Assembly: GCA_002697475.1 (NCBI GenBank)
Contig: NZVW01000038.1
Coordinates: forward strand, 1-23,750
Reading direction: 5' to 3'
Length of the DNA: 23,750 nt
Source of the DNA: Aquimarina sp.
GTDB lineage: Bacteria > Bacteroidota > Bacteroidia > Flavobacteriales > Flavobacteriaceae
Both the position numbers and the translations under genes were made by a program. Below the pieces are notes generated by a model, which was given only the letters and a program-made list of their open reading frames with translations, had not been told where the DNA came from and ran no database searches. This document shows positions 14,968-23,255 of the stretch, one piece after another. Position 1 is the stretch's first letter, and each line of letters opens with the position of its first letter.

Positions 14968-17436
14968 TCAATTAATTTGATAGATCAGTACCGTATTATT
15001 TTCCCCCTGAACACAAAACTCCAGTTTAGCATCCTTATCCATATTACCTAAACTAATCGGAGAATTACCATATACCGGGAAATTAGGGAATATTTCTGCA
15101 TTACTATCGTATAGATAAACCTTTTTGGTTTGTTTATCGGTAGTAGAAATATAAATTTTATTATCAATATAAAATAATTGAGGTTTTGTATATATACCAT
15201 AATCTAGTTCTAAAGTACGATCCTTTATGGTAAGTTTATTTTCAGTTAATGTTACTAAAGTTTTATTGGTCATAGTAACCTGATGATTTTCAGAAAGGCC
15301 TACATCTTTCTTGTTGATTCCTCCTTTGCTGTCAATCTGGATCAAGCTTCCCTCACTAGTTGTAGAGGTAAATAAGTCCTGATACTGATACCATTCATTT
15401 TCGGAGAAATTAATATTAGCCTTTACATCAACCCTAGCCCGACCTAATCTATCAAGAATGTTAAGTTTTCCACTTTCCTCTCTAATAAGTATATAGTCTT
15501 TTGTGCCTATTCTAATGTGCTTAGGTGGTGCTGTAATTTTTGTTCCCGTTCCACTAAAGCCAAAACCAGAAACCACATCACCTTTAGCATCAAACATTAA
15601 TGTAGTGTTACCTTGAGTAATCAATATTCTGTAGCGTTTATTCTTGTCATAATCAAATAAAGAAAGAGGCTGTGTAATGGTTTTCTCAAATTTTTTAGGG
15701 AATGGAGCCACATCCTTACCATCTCTGTCTATTACATAAAGTGTATTTGCTGTATTGAACAATAACTGATATCTACCGTTTTTATACATATCAATCTGTT
15801 GAACATCGCCCATAATGGCACCATCAATTTGTTTTTTCCAAAAAATAGTCCCGGCATCAGAAATCAAATAAAGATTATTGGCAATATCCTGTACGACTAT
15901 GTCCATACCCTTGGTTCTATGGTTTTTAACAAGAATAGGGTTGGTGAGTAATTCATTTTCAAGTGTAACAGAAGCTGTTTGTGATACAGAAGTTGCCGCT
16001 CCCGGATCTTTCGTTTTTTGCAACAAACCATGAAAATGAGCAAAATCATTTTCGCGAATTAATTGAACAACTCCAATATCATAACCTTTTGAGTTGATAG
16101 TTTTAAAACTTTCTGTATAATTTTCAGCGCTGTTTTCAGACAGGTACTTTTTTATAAAATCAACCCGGCCTAAAACGTGTATGGATGCGCGATCAGCAAT
16201 TTGATCCTTTATATCTGTGTAAAAAGACTGTTTAGCAATAACAGATGTGTTAAGGATATTAGCAATAACATCCTGTAGGGCTACCTGATTTTCTGCAAAT
16301 AATATGAATTGTTCATGTCTAAAAAAGAAGTTTTCCTGAAAATCAGATAGAAGAGGTTTGAATATGCCTGAAAATTTAATTTGATTTTCATGTTTGTATA
16401 TATCCAGGTCTCGATATGAGGAAACCTTATCGCCCTGTAGCTCTTCTAGCGTGGTCTCTGGATCAAGTGTATGAAGTACTAACACCTTATCATCATTATT
16501 ATAGATGACACCCAACTCAGTTACACCCGAAAAGATATCATCAAATTCAACCGGGATATCATGAAATTCTCTTTCCTGAATGCCAGCTAGATTGGTCTTT
16601 AAAACATTAAAGTCATCATATGAATAAGATATAAAACCATTAGCTGTAACCGGAGTGATATCTGCAATTTTATTTTCTTGTGGCAATGTGTTTTTAAAAA
16701 TACCTAAAACACTAGGTAAGGAGTCTTTTTCTACAATGATCCCATTGAGATAGATGGAGTTTTGATCAATAGATGTGTCTAGAGCTCCCCATCCACTAAA
16801 TCTTTTTAGTCCTTTTATATCTGTTTTGGGTAATAGATTTGCTTGAATAGCATCTAATCTATTACCATTTACCAGAACAGTCATTGGAGTTTCATTAGAA
16901 GATACTTCGTAAACTCGCTTTAAATCATCTGAAATAGTTACATTACTTTTTTGTTCTCTAATTACATTTTCAATAATAAGTTGAGAAGAAGAAGCAATTA
17001 AAATGCTATCCTGAATTGTACTAAAATATGTTCTGTCAGACACGGATACTTTGTAAATATCTTGTTCTGAATACTTGATGATTTTTATCTCTTTAGTATT
17101 ACTACTATCACTATTGATTAATAATGGATCAAATTTAGAAATGTATGTGTACTCATAGTCATTTTTCCCTACTGGCGAAAAGCAAAGTAAACCACTATTT
17201 CTCGAAGTTGAATTAAGTGTAGGAAGCTCTTCAAAATATTTATAAAGATTGAGGTCCTTATTTGTTTTGATTAAAGAGTTATTGCGTAACTGATTTTTAG
17301 CTTGTTCTAGATCATTTATCTTAATAATGATTTGTGCGTCTTGTGGTGTGTAATCAATTAAAGATATTGACTTGGTTTCAGTATTGGAACAAGAATATGC
17401 TATAATAGCAATTAGCGCAATAAAAAATTTCTTCAT
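14968..17436 (-). CDS. large lipoprotein with a C-terminal beta-propeller-like region
   Basis: The 822-residue precursor has a lipoprotein signal with the Cys at residue 16 (AYSC). The N-terminal half (about 20-480) opens with PQDAQIIIKINDLEQAK and resembles DUF3352-like surface lipoproteins of Bacteroidota in its repeated alpha/beta pattern. That resemblance is from memory and weak. From about residue 495 to the end there are repeated blade-like units of the type D-x-x-x-N-x-L-Y-x-I-x-x-x-G (NLYLISDAGTIFWKK, TLYVIDRDGK, KLNILDRLGR, KVYLYDSN). These suggest a beta-propeller. The fused architecture suggests a cell-envelope binding protein. No catalytic motif is visible. It lies 130 bases downstream of rnhB with its own -7 box. 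Confidence 0.8.
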   Translation of the reverse strand: MKKFFIALIAIIAYSCSNTETKSISLIDYTPQDAQIIIKINDLEQAKNQLRNNSLIKTNKDLNLYKYFEELPTLNSTSRNSGLLCFSPVGKNDYEYTYISKFDPLLINSDSSNTKEIKIIKYSEQDIYKVSVSDRTYFSTIQDSILIASSSQLIIENVIREQKSNVTISDDLKRVYEVSSNETPMTVLVNGNRLDAIQANLLPKTDIKGLKRFSGWGALDTSIDQNSIYLNGIIVEKDSLPSVLGIFKNTLPQENKIADITPVTANGFISYSYDDFNVLKTNLAGIQEREFHDIPVEFDDIFSGVTELGVIYNNDDKVLVLHTLDPETTLEELQGDKVSSYRDLDIYKHENQIKFSGIFKPLLSDFQENFFFRHEQFILFAENQVALQDVIANILNTSVIAKQSFYTDIKDQIADRASIHVLGRVDFIKKYLSENSAENYTESFKTINSKGYDIGVVQLIRENDFAHFHGLLQKTKDPGAATSVSQTASVTLENELLTNPILVKNHRTKGMDIVVQDIANNLYLISDAGTIFWKKQIDGAIMGDVQQIDMYKNGRYQLLFNTANTLYVIDRDGKDVAPFPKKFEKTITQPLSLFDYDKNKRYRILITQGNTTLMFDAKGDVVSGFGFSGTGTKITAPPKHIRIGTKDYILIREESGKLNILDRLGRARVDVKANINFSENEWYQYQDLFTSTTSEGSLIQIDSKGGINKKDVGLSENHQVTMTNKTLVTLTENKLTIKDRTLELDYGIYTKPQLFYIDNKIYISTTDKQTKKVYLYDSNAEIFPNFPVYGNSPISLGNMDKDAKLEFCVQGENNTVLIYQIN

Positions 17437-17484
17437 TGTCAGGATGATTTGTCAGTAACAATTATAAAATTATACAACTGAGGT

Positions 17485-17492
17485 CAAAGATA
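17485..17492 (-). promoter_or_regulatory. -7 promoter element for the 14968-17436 gene
   Basis: On the minus strand this reads TATCTTTG, an exact TAnnTTTG match, 48 bases upstream of the start codon. No matching upstream TTTG is present at the normal distance. Confidence 0.42.
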
Positions 17493-17566
17493 ATTAAATG
17501 ATATGATCTTTATAATAGAACCGAAGATCAGAACGTAAACTAAAGCTTATAAAGTATAAACTTTTT

Positions 17567-18169
17567 TCAAAAAAGATCCAGTGATAATTGATCAGGTAAT
17601 AGTCTAAAACTTTTTCTGTGATATTTAGTGATGCCATATTTTTTTATGGCCTCCCGATGTTCTGTGGTGGGATAACCCTTATTTTTTTTCCAATTATACA
17701 TAGGGTATTCTTCGTGTATACTTTCCATAAACTCATCTCTGTATGTTTTAGCTAAGATTGAAGCAGCTGCTATATTTAGGAACTTTGCATCTCCTTTAAT
17801 AACACAGGTATGAGGAATATCTTCAAATTTCTTAAATCTGTTTCCATCGACAGCGATATGTTGAGGTCTAATAGTTAGCTTTCCTATGGATTGCTGCATA
17901 GCCAGTATTGATGCATTTAGAATATTAATCTCATCAATTTTTTCATTTGTAATGTGTGTCACACTGTAGGTCAAAGAACAGTCTTCTAATAAAAGTTTTA
18001 GTGATCCTCTGTTTTTTTCAGAAAGCTGTTTAGAATCATTGAGTAATGAATTGGAGAAATCATCTGGTAATATTATAGCTGCTGCTGTAACAGGTCCGGC
18101 AAGACACCCTCTGCCGGCCTCATCAGTTCCGCACTCTATAATTTCTGGATGGACTTTAAGTTGTAGCAT
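17567..18169 (-). CDS. rnhB: ribonuclease HII
   Basis: RNase HII cleaves the RNA strand of RNA-DNA hybrids and incises at single ribonucleotides embedded in DNA, starting ribonucleotide excision repair. The 200-residue protein has GTDEAGRGCLAGPV (14-27), giving catalytic D16 and E17. D108 lies in HIAVDGN and D127 in KGDAKFLNIAAAS, so all four acidic metal ligands are present. SKQLSEKNR (46-54) is also typical. The C-terminus ends in QLSLDLF (194-200), which matches the beta-clamp-binding hexapeptide type. The start ATG at 18169 is preceded by an exact TAnnTTTG box, and the gene diverges from the porin gene. Confidence 0.96.
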   Translation of the reverse strand: MLQLKVHPEIIECGTDEAGRGCLAGPVTAAAIILPDDFSNSLLNDSKQLSEKNRGSLKLLLEDCSLTYSVTHITNEKIDEINILNASILAMQQSIGKLTIRPQHIAVDGNRFKKFEDIPHTCVIKGDAKFLNIAAASILAKTYRDEFMESIHEEYPMYNWKKNKGYPTTEHREAIKKYGITKYHRKSFRLLPDQLSLDLF

Positions 18170-18201
18170 TGTGCTAAAATATAAGAACAGAGGCAGATCA
18201 T

Positions 18202-18209
18202 CAAAAATA
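18202..18209 (-). promoter_or_regulatory. -7 promoter element for rnhB
   Basis: On the minus strand this reads TATTTTTG, an exact TAnnTTTG match, 32 bases upstream of the rnhB ATG. The position where the upstream TTTG element would be expected is taken by the inverted repeat at 18220-18239. Confidence 0.5.
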
Positions 18210-18219
18210 GTTACTAAAC

Positions 18220-18239
18220 TTCTATATTGAGATATAGAA
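18220..18239. repeat. 8-bp inverted repeat between divergent rnhB and porin promoters
   Basis: TTCTATAT (18220-18227) and ATATAGAA (18232-18239) are perfect inverted copies around the 4 bases TGAG. The dyad lies between the two predicted -7 boxes, so it could be an operator serving one or both genes. It is A+T-rich, so chance cannot be excluded. Confidence 0.4.
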
Positions 18240-18274
18240 AACTGGTTAAATAATCGGTTTGTTTAAAAAAAGTC

Positions 18275-18282
18275 TATTTTTG
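18275..18282 (+). promoter_or_regulatory. -7 promoter element for the porin gene
   Basis: TATTTTTG matches TAnnTTTG exactly. A TTTG lies at 18258-18261, but the spacer is only 13 bases. The message would carry a 5' leader of about 65 bases. Confidence 0.45.
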
Positions 18283-18353
18283 CTGCGTTAAGAAAAATAT
18301 GGTTCATAAGTAAAAATTGACTTATTAATTGTAATAAAAAAACAAAACAACTG

Positions 18354-20438
18354 TTGAAAAATATCATCGTCTTAATAGGATTGCTTTTTTGCGGAAATAT
18401 AATCTTTTCCCAGGATAGAGAATTACAAAGAGTTGAAGAAGAAGATTTTAGAGGTAATACTCAGGATAACGAAGGACGTACTGATAAATCAGAGTTCAAA
18501 TCTTTAAGAGGAAAAAAGGAAGAAAGAGAAAGACCTCCTATAACAGAGTATAAGATTATCAACTTCTATAATGATACAACGGTTGTAGATACAACCTTAA
18601 CTCTGCAGAAAGATTATAATTTTAATTACTTACGCAGAGATGATTTTGAGCTACAACCTATAAACAATGTTGGACAGGGATATAATAGTTTAGCAAAACG
18701 TAAGGAATACAATCATTTATTGCCCTTATTTGGAGCGAGAGCCAGACACTTCAATTTTATGGAGGTAGAGGATATTAAGTATTATCAGGTCGCTACGCCT
18801 TTAACAGAAATATATTTTAAAACAACTTTTGAACAAGGTCAGCAATTGGATGCTTTTTTTACTGTTAATACATCTCCTCAACTCAATTTTTCTATTGCTT
18901 ATAAAGGGGTGAGATCTTTAGGAAAGTATCAGCAGGCATTAACCAGCACAGGAAATTTTAGGACTACAGCTAACTATCATACTAAAAACAATAGATATAG
19001 AATGAGAGCTCATTTTGTGTCACAAGATTTATTAAATGAAGAAAATGGTGGGTTAAGCGATCAAGGGTTAGAAGAATATCTTGGAACAGGTGAGTTTAAT
19101 GATCAGGATGATAGAGATCGGTTTTCTGATAGAGGTGCAATCACAGTTAGATTTGAAGATGCGCAGAATATTTTAAAGGGTAAAAGATTTTATCTGGATC
19201 ATTCATTTGCTATTATTAAGTCCTCAGATAGTTCTTCAACAGAGTTAAGATTGGGGCACGAGCTGGATATTACAGATAAATCTTTTGAATTCACCAAAAC
19301 TGCTGCTGATACCGTATTTTTTGGTCCTTCATTTGTTAATACTAATATTATTGATAGAGTAGCTTTAGAAGATTTTACAAATTACGGCTATCTTAATTTC
19401 TCGAATAAAAATATAGGCTCCATAGAACTTAAAGCAGGTTTTACCGATTATAATTATGGATATGATACGGTATTAACTTTAGGAGAACCAGGCAATGAAA
19501 ACTCAATAGTTAATAGGATTAAGGGAAATGTGATGTCTTTTGGTGGAACCTATCAAAATAGAATAGGAGGATTTGATATTTATGGCCGGGGAATGAGTTT
19601 GGCTTCTGGGGATTTTGAAGGTAATTATATTAATGCCAGTGTAGGATATGATTTTAAAGATAATTATAGGCTTGAGGTAAGTGCAAATTCTAGTTCAGTA
19701 GCTCCAAACTATAACTTTTTACTGTATCAAGCGGATTACGTTAATTACAATTGGCAAAATTATAACCTTGATGATTCACCCGCTAACTTTACAAATGTAG
19801 AGTCTACTTCATTTAGTGCAAAGATTAAAGCAGGAGTATTTGGAGAGTTGGAGGCCACTCAGCAAAATATAGATAATTATACATTCTTTGCAAAAAATCA
19901 GGATTCTGTTACACTGCCCAGACAATATGACCAAACTGTGAGCCTGCTAAAATTGAAATGGAGGCAAGGTTTCAAAATAGGTAAGATAGGATTGGAAAAT
20001 ACCATTATGTACCAGAACGTTTCAGAAGGAGATGAGGTGTATCGGGTGCCTGAACTTGTTACCAGAAATAGTGTGTATTATGAAGATCATTGGTTTAAGC
20101 GAGCATTGTTTTTGCAAACAGGGGTAACCTTTAGATACTACTCAGAATATTATGCAGATGGTTATGATCCGGTATTGTCAGAATTTTATGTACTAAGCGA
20201 TGAAGAGATTCAGGATCTGGAAGACTCTGATGGAACTTCACGTGGATTTACACAAAAACTGGGAGGATTTCCTCAGGTTGATTTGTTTTTTAATGCCAAA
20301 ATTAGACAAACCAGAATTTATTTTAAAGTCGAAAACTTTGGAGAAGCTTTTAGTCAAAACTCAGAATTCTCAGCTCTGAGATATCCTACAAGAGATGCTG
20401 TACTTCGTTTTGGCATTGTCTGGAACTTCTTTTTATAA
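18354..20438 (+). CDS. Bacteroidota-type putative outer-membrane porin
   Basis: The 694-residue precursor has a Sec signal peptide (KNIIVLIGLLFCGNIIFSQ, cleavage about residue 19-20). A charged, disordered segment follows (about 21-60, RGKKEERERPP). The long remainder has alternating beta strands and many Tyr, Asn and Asp turns. It ends in RFGIVWNFFL, a hydrophobic strand with the terminal aromatic pattern expected for BAM-dependent barrels. YYQVATPLTEIYFKTTFEQG (near residues 143-162) is characteristic of the Bacteroidota 'putative porin' (Porin_10-like) family. The start codon is TTG: no upstream in-frame ATG exists, and starting here gives a complete signal peptide. Substrate is unknown. 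The gene is divergent from rnhB. Confidence 0.82.
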   Translation: MKNIIVLIGLLFCGNIIFSQDRELQRVEEEDFRGNTQDNEGRTDKSEFKSLRGKKEERERPPITEYKIINFYNDTTVVDTTLTLQKDYNFNYLRRDDFELQPINNVGQGYNSLAKRKEYNHLLPLFGARARHFNFMEVEDIKYYQVATPLTEIYFKTTFEQGQQLDAFFTVNTSPQLNFSIAYKGVRSLGKYQQALTSTGNFRTTANYHTKNNRYRMRAHFVSQDLLNEENGGLSDQGLEEYLGTGEFNDQDDRDRFSDRGAITVRFEDAQNILKGKRFYLDHSFAIIKSSDSSSTELRLGHELDITDKSFEFTKTAADTVFFGPSFVNTNIIDRVALEDFTNYGYLNFSNKNIGSIELKAGFTDYNYGYDTVLTLGEPGNENSIVNRIKGNVMSFGGTYQNRIGGFDIYGRGMSLASGDFEGNYINASVGYDFKDNYRLEVSANSSSVAPNYNFLLYQADYVNYNWQNYNLDDSPANFTNVESTSFSAKIKAGVFGELEATQQNIDNYTFFAKNQDSVTLPRQYDQTVSLLKLKWRQGFKIGKIGLENTIMYQNVSEGDEVYRVPELVTRNSVYYEDHWFKRALFLQTGVTFRYYSEYYADGYDPVLSEFYVLSDEEIQDLEDSDGTSRGFTQKLGGFPQVDLFFNAKIRQTRIYFKVENFGEAFSQNSEFSALRYPTRDAVLRFGIVWNFFL

Positions 20439-20488
20439 ATCCATATAGCAGAGCGCTAAAGTTTTCTAAAAATTTCTTTGAATCATAG

Positions 20489-20509
20489 TATTGATTACTT
20501 TAATCAATA
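20489..20509. promoter_or_regulatory. 9-bp inverted repeat operator candidate upstream of the oxidoreductase gene
   Basis: TATTGATTA (20489-20497) and TAATCAATA (20501-20509) are perfect inverted copies separated by CTT. The dyad ends 9 bases before an exact -7 box and covers the region where the upstream promoter element would be. This is a typical place for a dimeric transcription factor. Confidence 0.55.
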
Positions 20510-20518
20510 GTTAACCCA

Positions 20519-20526
20519 TATCTTTG
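20519..20526 (+). promoter_or_regulatory. -7 promoter element of the FdhF/YdeP-family gene
   Basis: TATCTTTG matches TAnnTTTG exactly, 16 bases upstream of the ATG at 20543. No TTTG occurs at 19-21 bases upstream. The adjoining dyad may bind an activator or repressor instead. Confidence 0.55.
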
Positions 20527-20542
20527 AGTAAAGTATCAATCT

Positions 20543-22837
20543 ATGGAGTCTTCAAAAAGAAATGTTTCTTATACAGGTTCAGATGAATTTACAGGAATTA
20601 AGATTACTGAACCTGCAGAGTATGCAGCAGGAGTCCCTGCGGTTAAGGTAGCCTTAGAACACGCGTTTAAAGAAGCAGGAGTATTTCGTTCCCTTACCGC
20701 TTTAAATAAAATGAACCAAAAAGATGGTTTTGACTGCCCTAGTTGTGCTTGGCCAGACCCTGAGAAACGTTCTGCAATTGCAGAATATTGCGAAAATGGA
20801 GCCAAAGCCCTGGCTGAGGAGGCTACCAATAAGCATATCGGCAAAGACTTTTTTGCTAAATATTCTGTAGAAGAACTCTCCAGATGGACAGATTATGAAA
20901 TAGGTAAAAGCGGTAGGCTTATAGAGCCTATGGTATTAAGAGAAGGAAGTCTCCATTATGAGCCTATTTCTTGGGAGGACGCCTATAGTTTGATTGCTGA
21001 AGAGCTACATAACTTAAATTCCCCAGATGAAGCAATTTTCTACACTTCAGGACGGTCAAGTAACGAAGCAGCATTTTTATATGGATTGTTTGCCAGAGCT
21101 TTTGGAACAAATAATCTTCCGGATTGTTCGAATATGTGTCACGAATCTAGTGGAGTAGCATTAGGAGAAACATTAGGTATAGGGAAAGGTTCTGTAAAGC
21201 TTGAGGATTTTTATGAAGCAGAAGTGATAATGATATTGGGACAAAATCCAGGAACTAATCACCCTCGCATGCTTTCCGCTTTACAAAAATGTAAAGAAAA
21301 TGGAGGTAAAATAGTGGCAATAAATCCTATAAAGGAAGCCGGTCTGGTAAGATTTAAAAATCCTCAGGAGATAAAAGGAGTATTAGCATCTGGCGAAACT
21401 ATTTCGGATATTCATCTTCCTGTTAAAATAAATCAGGATGTTCCCTTGCTAAAATTAATTTTAAAAAAGTTGAAAGCAAAGGACGATGAAACTGGAGAAG
21501 TGTTTGATCATCAGTTTATTAAAACCTATACTCAAGGGTTTAAGGATTTGATGGAAGATTTGGACACCTATTCTACGTCTGATTTATTAGGGCAAACAGG
21601 TCTTGATGAGTCTGATATAGATAAAGTCGTAGAGCTACTTGCTCATCGCAATAAGATTATAATTTGTTGGGCTATGGGGCTAACGCAGCATAAAAATGCT
21701 GTGGATAACATTAAAGAATGTGTTAATCTTCTATTGGCAAAGGGTAGCTTGGGGAAGCCTGGTGCAGGAACCTGTCCGGTCAGAGGCCACAGTAATGTTC
21801 AGGGAGATCGTACAGTAGGGATTATGCATTTCGTTTCAAAAAAGTTTAATGCAGCAATAAAAAAGTCTTTCGGGTTTGATCCTCCAGAGAAAGAAGGTGT
21901 AGATGTAGTACACGCTATGCGGGCAATGCATGAGGGTAAGGCTAAGATTTTTATGGCCTTGGGAGGTAATTTCGTGTCTGCAACATCAGATACAGCCTAC
22001 ACCGCGACAGGATTACAAAACTGTGAACTTACAGTTCAGGTAAGTACTAAGTTAAATCGCTCTCATCTTATTACAGGTAAAAAAGCATTAATCTTACCTA
22101 CACTTGGCAGATCAGAGAAAGATGTTAATGCAGATAAGCAAAGGTTTTTTACTGTAGAAAATAGCATGGGCAAGGTCCATCGATCAAGAGGAATTCTTAA
22201 ACCAGCTTCTGATAAACTAAAAAGTGAACCAGAGATCATTGGCGGAATAGCTGATGCTTATTTTAAAAACGGGCATGTTGTTGATTGGTTAAGCTTAAGT
22301 AAGAACTATGATCAAATCAGAAATAAAATAGCAGAAGTCGTTGATGGATTTGATTTGATAAATAAAAGATCAAAGGGTAACGGATTCTATTTGCCAAACA
22401 ATGTTCGAGGGTTAGATTTTAGTAATCTGCCGGATGGTAAAGCAAAATTTAGTTTATGCAAAGTTCCTGAACATAATTTAAGTAAGGATGAATTTTTGTT
22501 AATGACGATTAGGTCACACGATCAATTCAATACTACTATATACGGTTTAGATGATAGATACCGAGGCGTATTTAATGAAAGGAGAGTTGTTTTTATGAAT
22601 TCTACTGATATGGAACATCTAAATCTTCAAAAAAGAGATGTTGTCAATATAATATCTCAATATGATGGAACACAAAGGGTGGCAGCTAAATTTTTGGTGA
22701 TTCCATACGATATACCTAGAGGTAATCTCGCAGCATATTTCCCGGAGACCAATGTATTGATTCCTTATGATCATTATGCAGAGAAAAGCAATACGCCTAT
22801 TAGTAAATCGGTTATCGTTAAGTTGCAAAAGGCTTAA
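20543..22837 (+). CDS. FdhF/YdeP-family molybdopterin oxidoreductase
   Basis: The 764-residue protein belongs to the DMSO-reductase superfamily and matches the YdeP-type branch in length and motifs. GFDCPSCAWPDPEKR (62-76) with C65, C68 and C83 lies where formate dehydrogenases bind their [4Fe-4S] cluster. Only three Cys are evident in this region, so cluster binding is uncertain. C199 in SNMCHESSG lines up with the Mo-ligand (Cys/Sec) position of FdhF. ILGQNPGTNHPRM (231-243) and GTCPVRGHSNVQGDRTVGI are pterin-contact segments. There is no Tat signal, so the protein is cytoplasmic. E. coli YdeP is linked to acid resistance, but its substrate is unknown and none can be inferred here. The promoter has an adjacent dyad, so regulated expression is likely. 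fdhD and cofactor genes are not in the window. Confidence 0.9.
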   Translation: MESSKRNVSYTGSDEFTGIKITEPAEYAAGVPAVKVALEHAFKEAGVFRSLTALNKMNQKDGFDCPSCAWPDPEKRSAIAEYCENGAKALAEEATNKHIGKDFFAKYSVEELSRWTDYEIGKSGRLIEPMVLREGSLHYEPISWEDAYSLIAEELHNLNSPDEAIFYTSGRSSNEAAFLYGLFARAFGTNNLPDCSNMCHESSGVALGETLGIGKGSVKLEDFYEAEVIMILGQNPGTNHPRMLSALQKCKENGGKIVAINPIKEAGLVRFKNPQEIKGVLASGETISDIHLPVKINQDVPLLKLILKKLKAKDDETGEVFDHQFIKTYTQGFKDLMEDLDTYSTSDLLGQTGLDESDIDKVVELLAHRNKIIICWAMGLTQHKNAVDNIKECVNLLLAKGSLGKPGAGTCPVRGHSNVQGDRTVGIMHFVSKKFNAAIKKSFGFDPPEKEGVDVVHAMRAMHEGKAKIFMALGGNFVSATSDTAYTATGLQNCELTVQVSTKLNRSHLITGKKALILPTLGRSEKDVNADKQRFFTVENSMGKVHRSRGILKPASDKLKSEPEIIGGIADAYFKNGHVVDWLSLSKNYDQIRNKIAEVVDGFDLINKRSKGNGFYLPNNVRGLDFSNLPDGKAKFSLCKVPEHNLSKDEFLLMTIRSHDQFNTTIYGLDDRYRGVFNERRVVFMNSTDMEHLNLQKRDVVNIISQYDGTQRVAAKFLVIPYDIPRGNLAAYFPETNVLIPYDHYAEKSNTPISKSVIVKLQKA

Positions 22838-22975
22838 TTAATTATGCAGATCATCTCCACAATGTGGATCTGCGGGCTTTTCGCTGTATCTTATATAGTT
22901 TATGCTATATAAGGATGCCGCTTCAATCCCTATCTTGCCATCTTTGTATAGTCGTGGATCTTCATTGCTGTAACG
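22838..22975 (-). pseudogene. start-less open segment, possible gene remnant
   Basis: On the minus strand, 45 sense codons run without a stop between a TAG (22978-22976) and a TAA (22840-22838). The segment contains no ATG, GTG or TTG in frame. The translation looks protein-like, with segments such as NEDPRLYKDGKIGIEAAS and YIRYSEKPADPHCGDD, and its base composition is richer in G+C than the flanks. It ends directly against the stop codon of the oxidoreductase gene. The best guess is the 3' end of a decayed gene, but an open stretch of this length also occurs by chance. I do not recognise the parent family. Confidence 0.3.
22846..22873 (+). terminator. possible weak terminator after the oxidoreductase gene
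   Basis: GCAGAT (22846-22851) pairs with ATCTGC (22868-22873) and CCAC (22857-22860) with GTGG (22864-22867), with a 5-base bulge on the left. GGGCTTTTC follows. The T-run is short, so termination may be inefficient. A further 9-bp stem (22890-22898 with 22905-22913) follows without a T-tract. From 22976 to about 23085 I see nothing more in this gap. Confidence 0.4.
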
Positions 22976-23111
22976 CTAGTTCACTCATTCTTGTAGCTGT
23001 AATTTAATAGTTGTAGTTGTTTTAGTATTCCATTCTTTATTTTTTCACTCTTTATTTTATTGCCTTTCAGCGGGTTAAAAAATAGTTAAGAAAATGTTTT
23101 AAAAAAGTTGT

Positions 23112-23147
23112 TTTGTATTTAAAAAAAGGTGCTATGTTTGCACCCGC
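23112..23147 (+). promoter_or_regulatory. tandem promoter 1 of the putative rRNA operon
   Basis: TTTG (23112-23115), a 17-base spacer, then TATGTTTG (23133-23140), an exact TAnnTTTG box, directly followed by CACCCGC (23141-23147). A- and T-tracts upstream (from about 23084) resemble an UP element. The first transcribed bases can form a small hairpin, CCCG with CGGG (23143-23155). Confidence 0.72.
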
Positions 23148-23169
23148 AAAACGGGATACGTTTGGCGTT

Positions 23170-23180
23170 AGTTCATTGAG
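23170..23180 (+). other. boxA-like motif after promoter 1
   Basis: AGTTCATTGAG lies about 30 bases after promoter 1. Its first ten bases are identical to the later motif at 23607-23616. It is similar to the boxA antitermination sequence (consensus near TGTTCTTTGACA). Confidence 0.35.
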
Positions 23181-23255
23181 ATTTTAGGTTTTTTTGTGGT
23201 TTAGAAATGAGTAGAGATAGCGAGAAAAAACTTTTAAAAAAATCTAAAAAATTAG

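Noticed and set aside
17562..17576. A+T-rich hairpin at the end of rnhB as terminator
   Set aside because: The stem is made only of A-T pairs apart from one G-C and the loop is tiny, so it is probably incidental.
20491..20507. Canonical FNR box (TTGAT-N4-ATCAA)
   Set aside because: The half-sites match but the spacer is 7 bases instead of 4, so an FNR assignment is not supported.
22838..22975. An intact small protein gene
   Set aside because: The open segment has no ATG, GTG or TTG start and is preceded in frame by a TAG.
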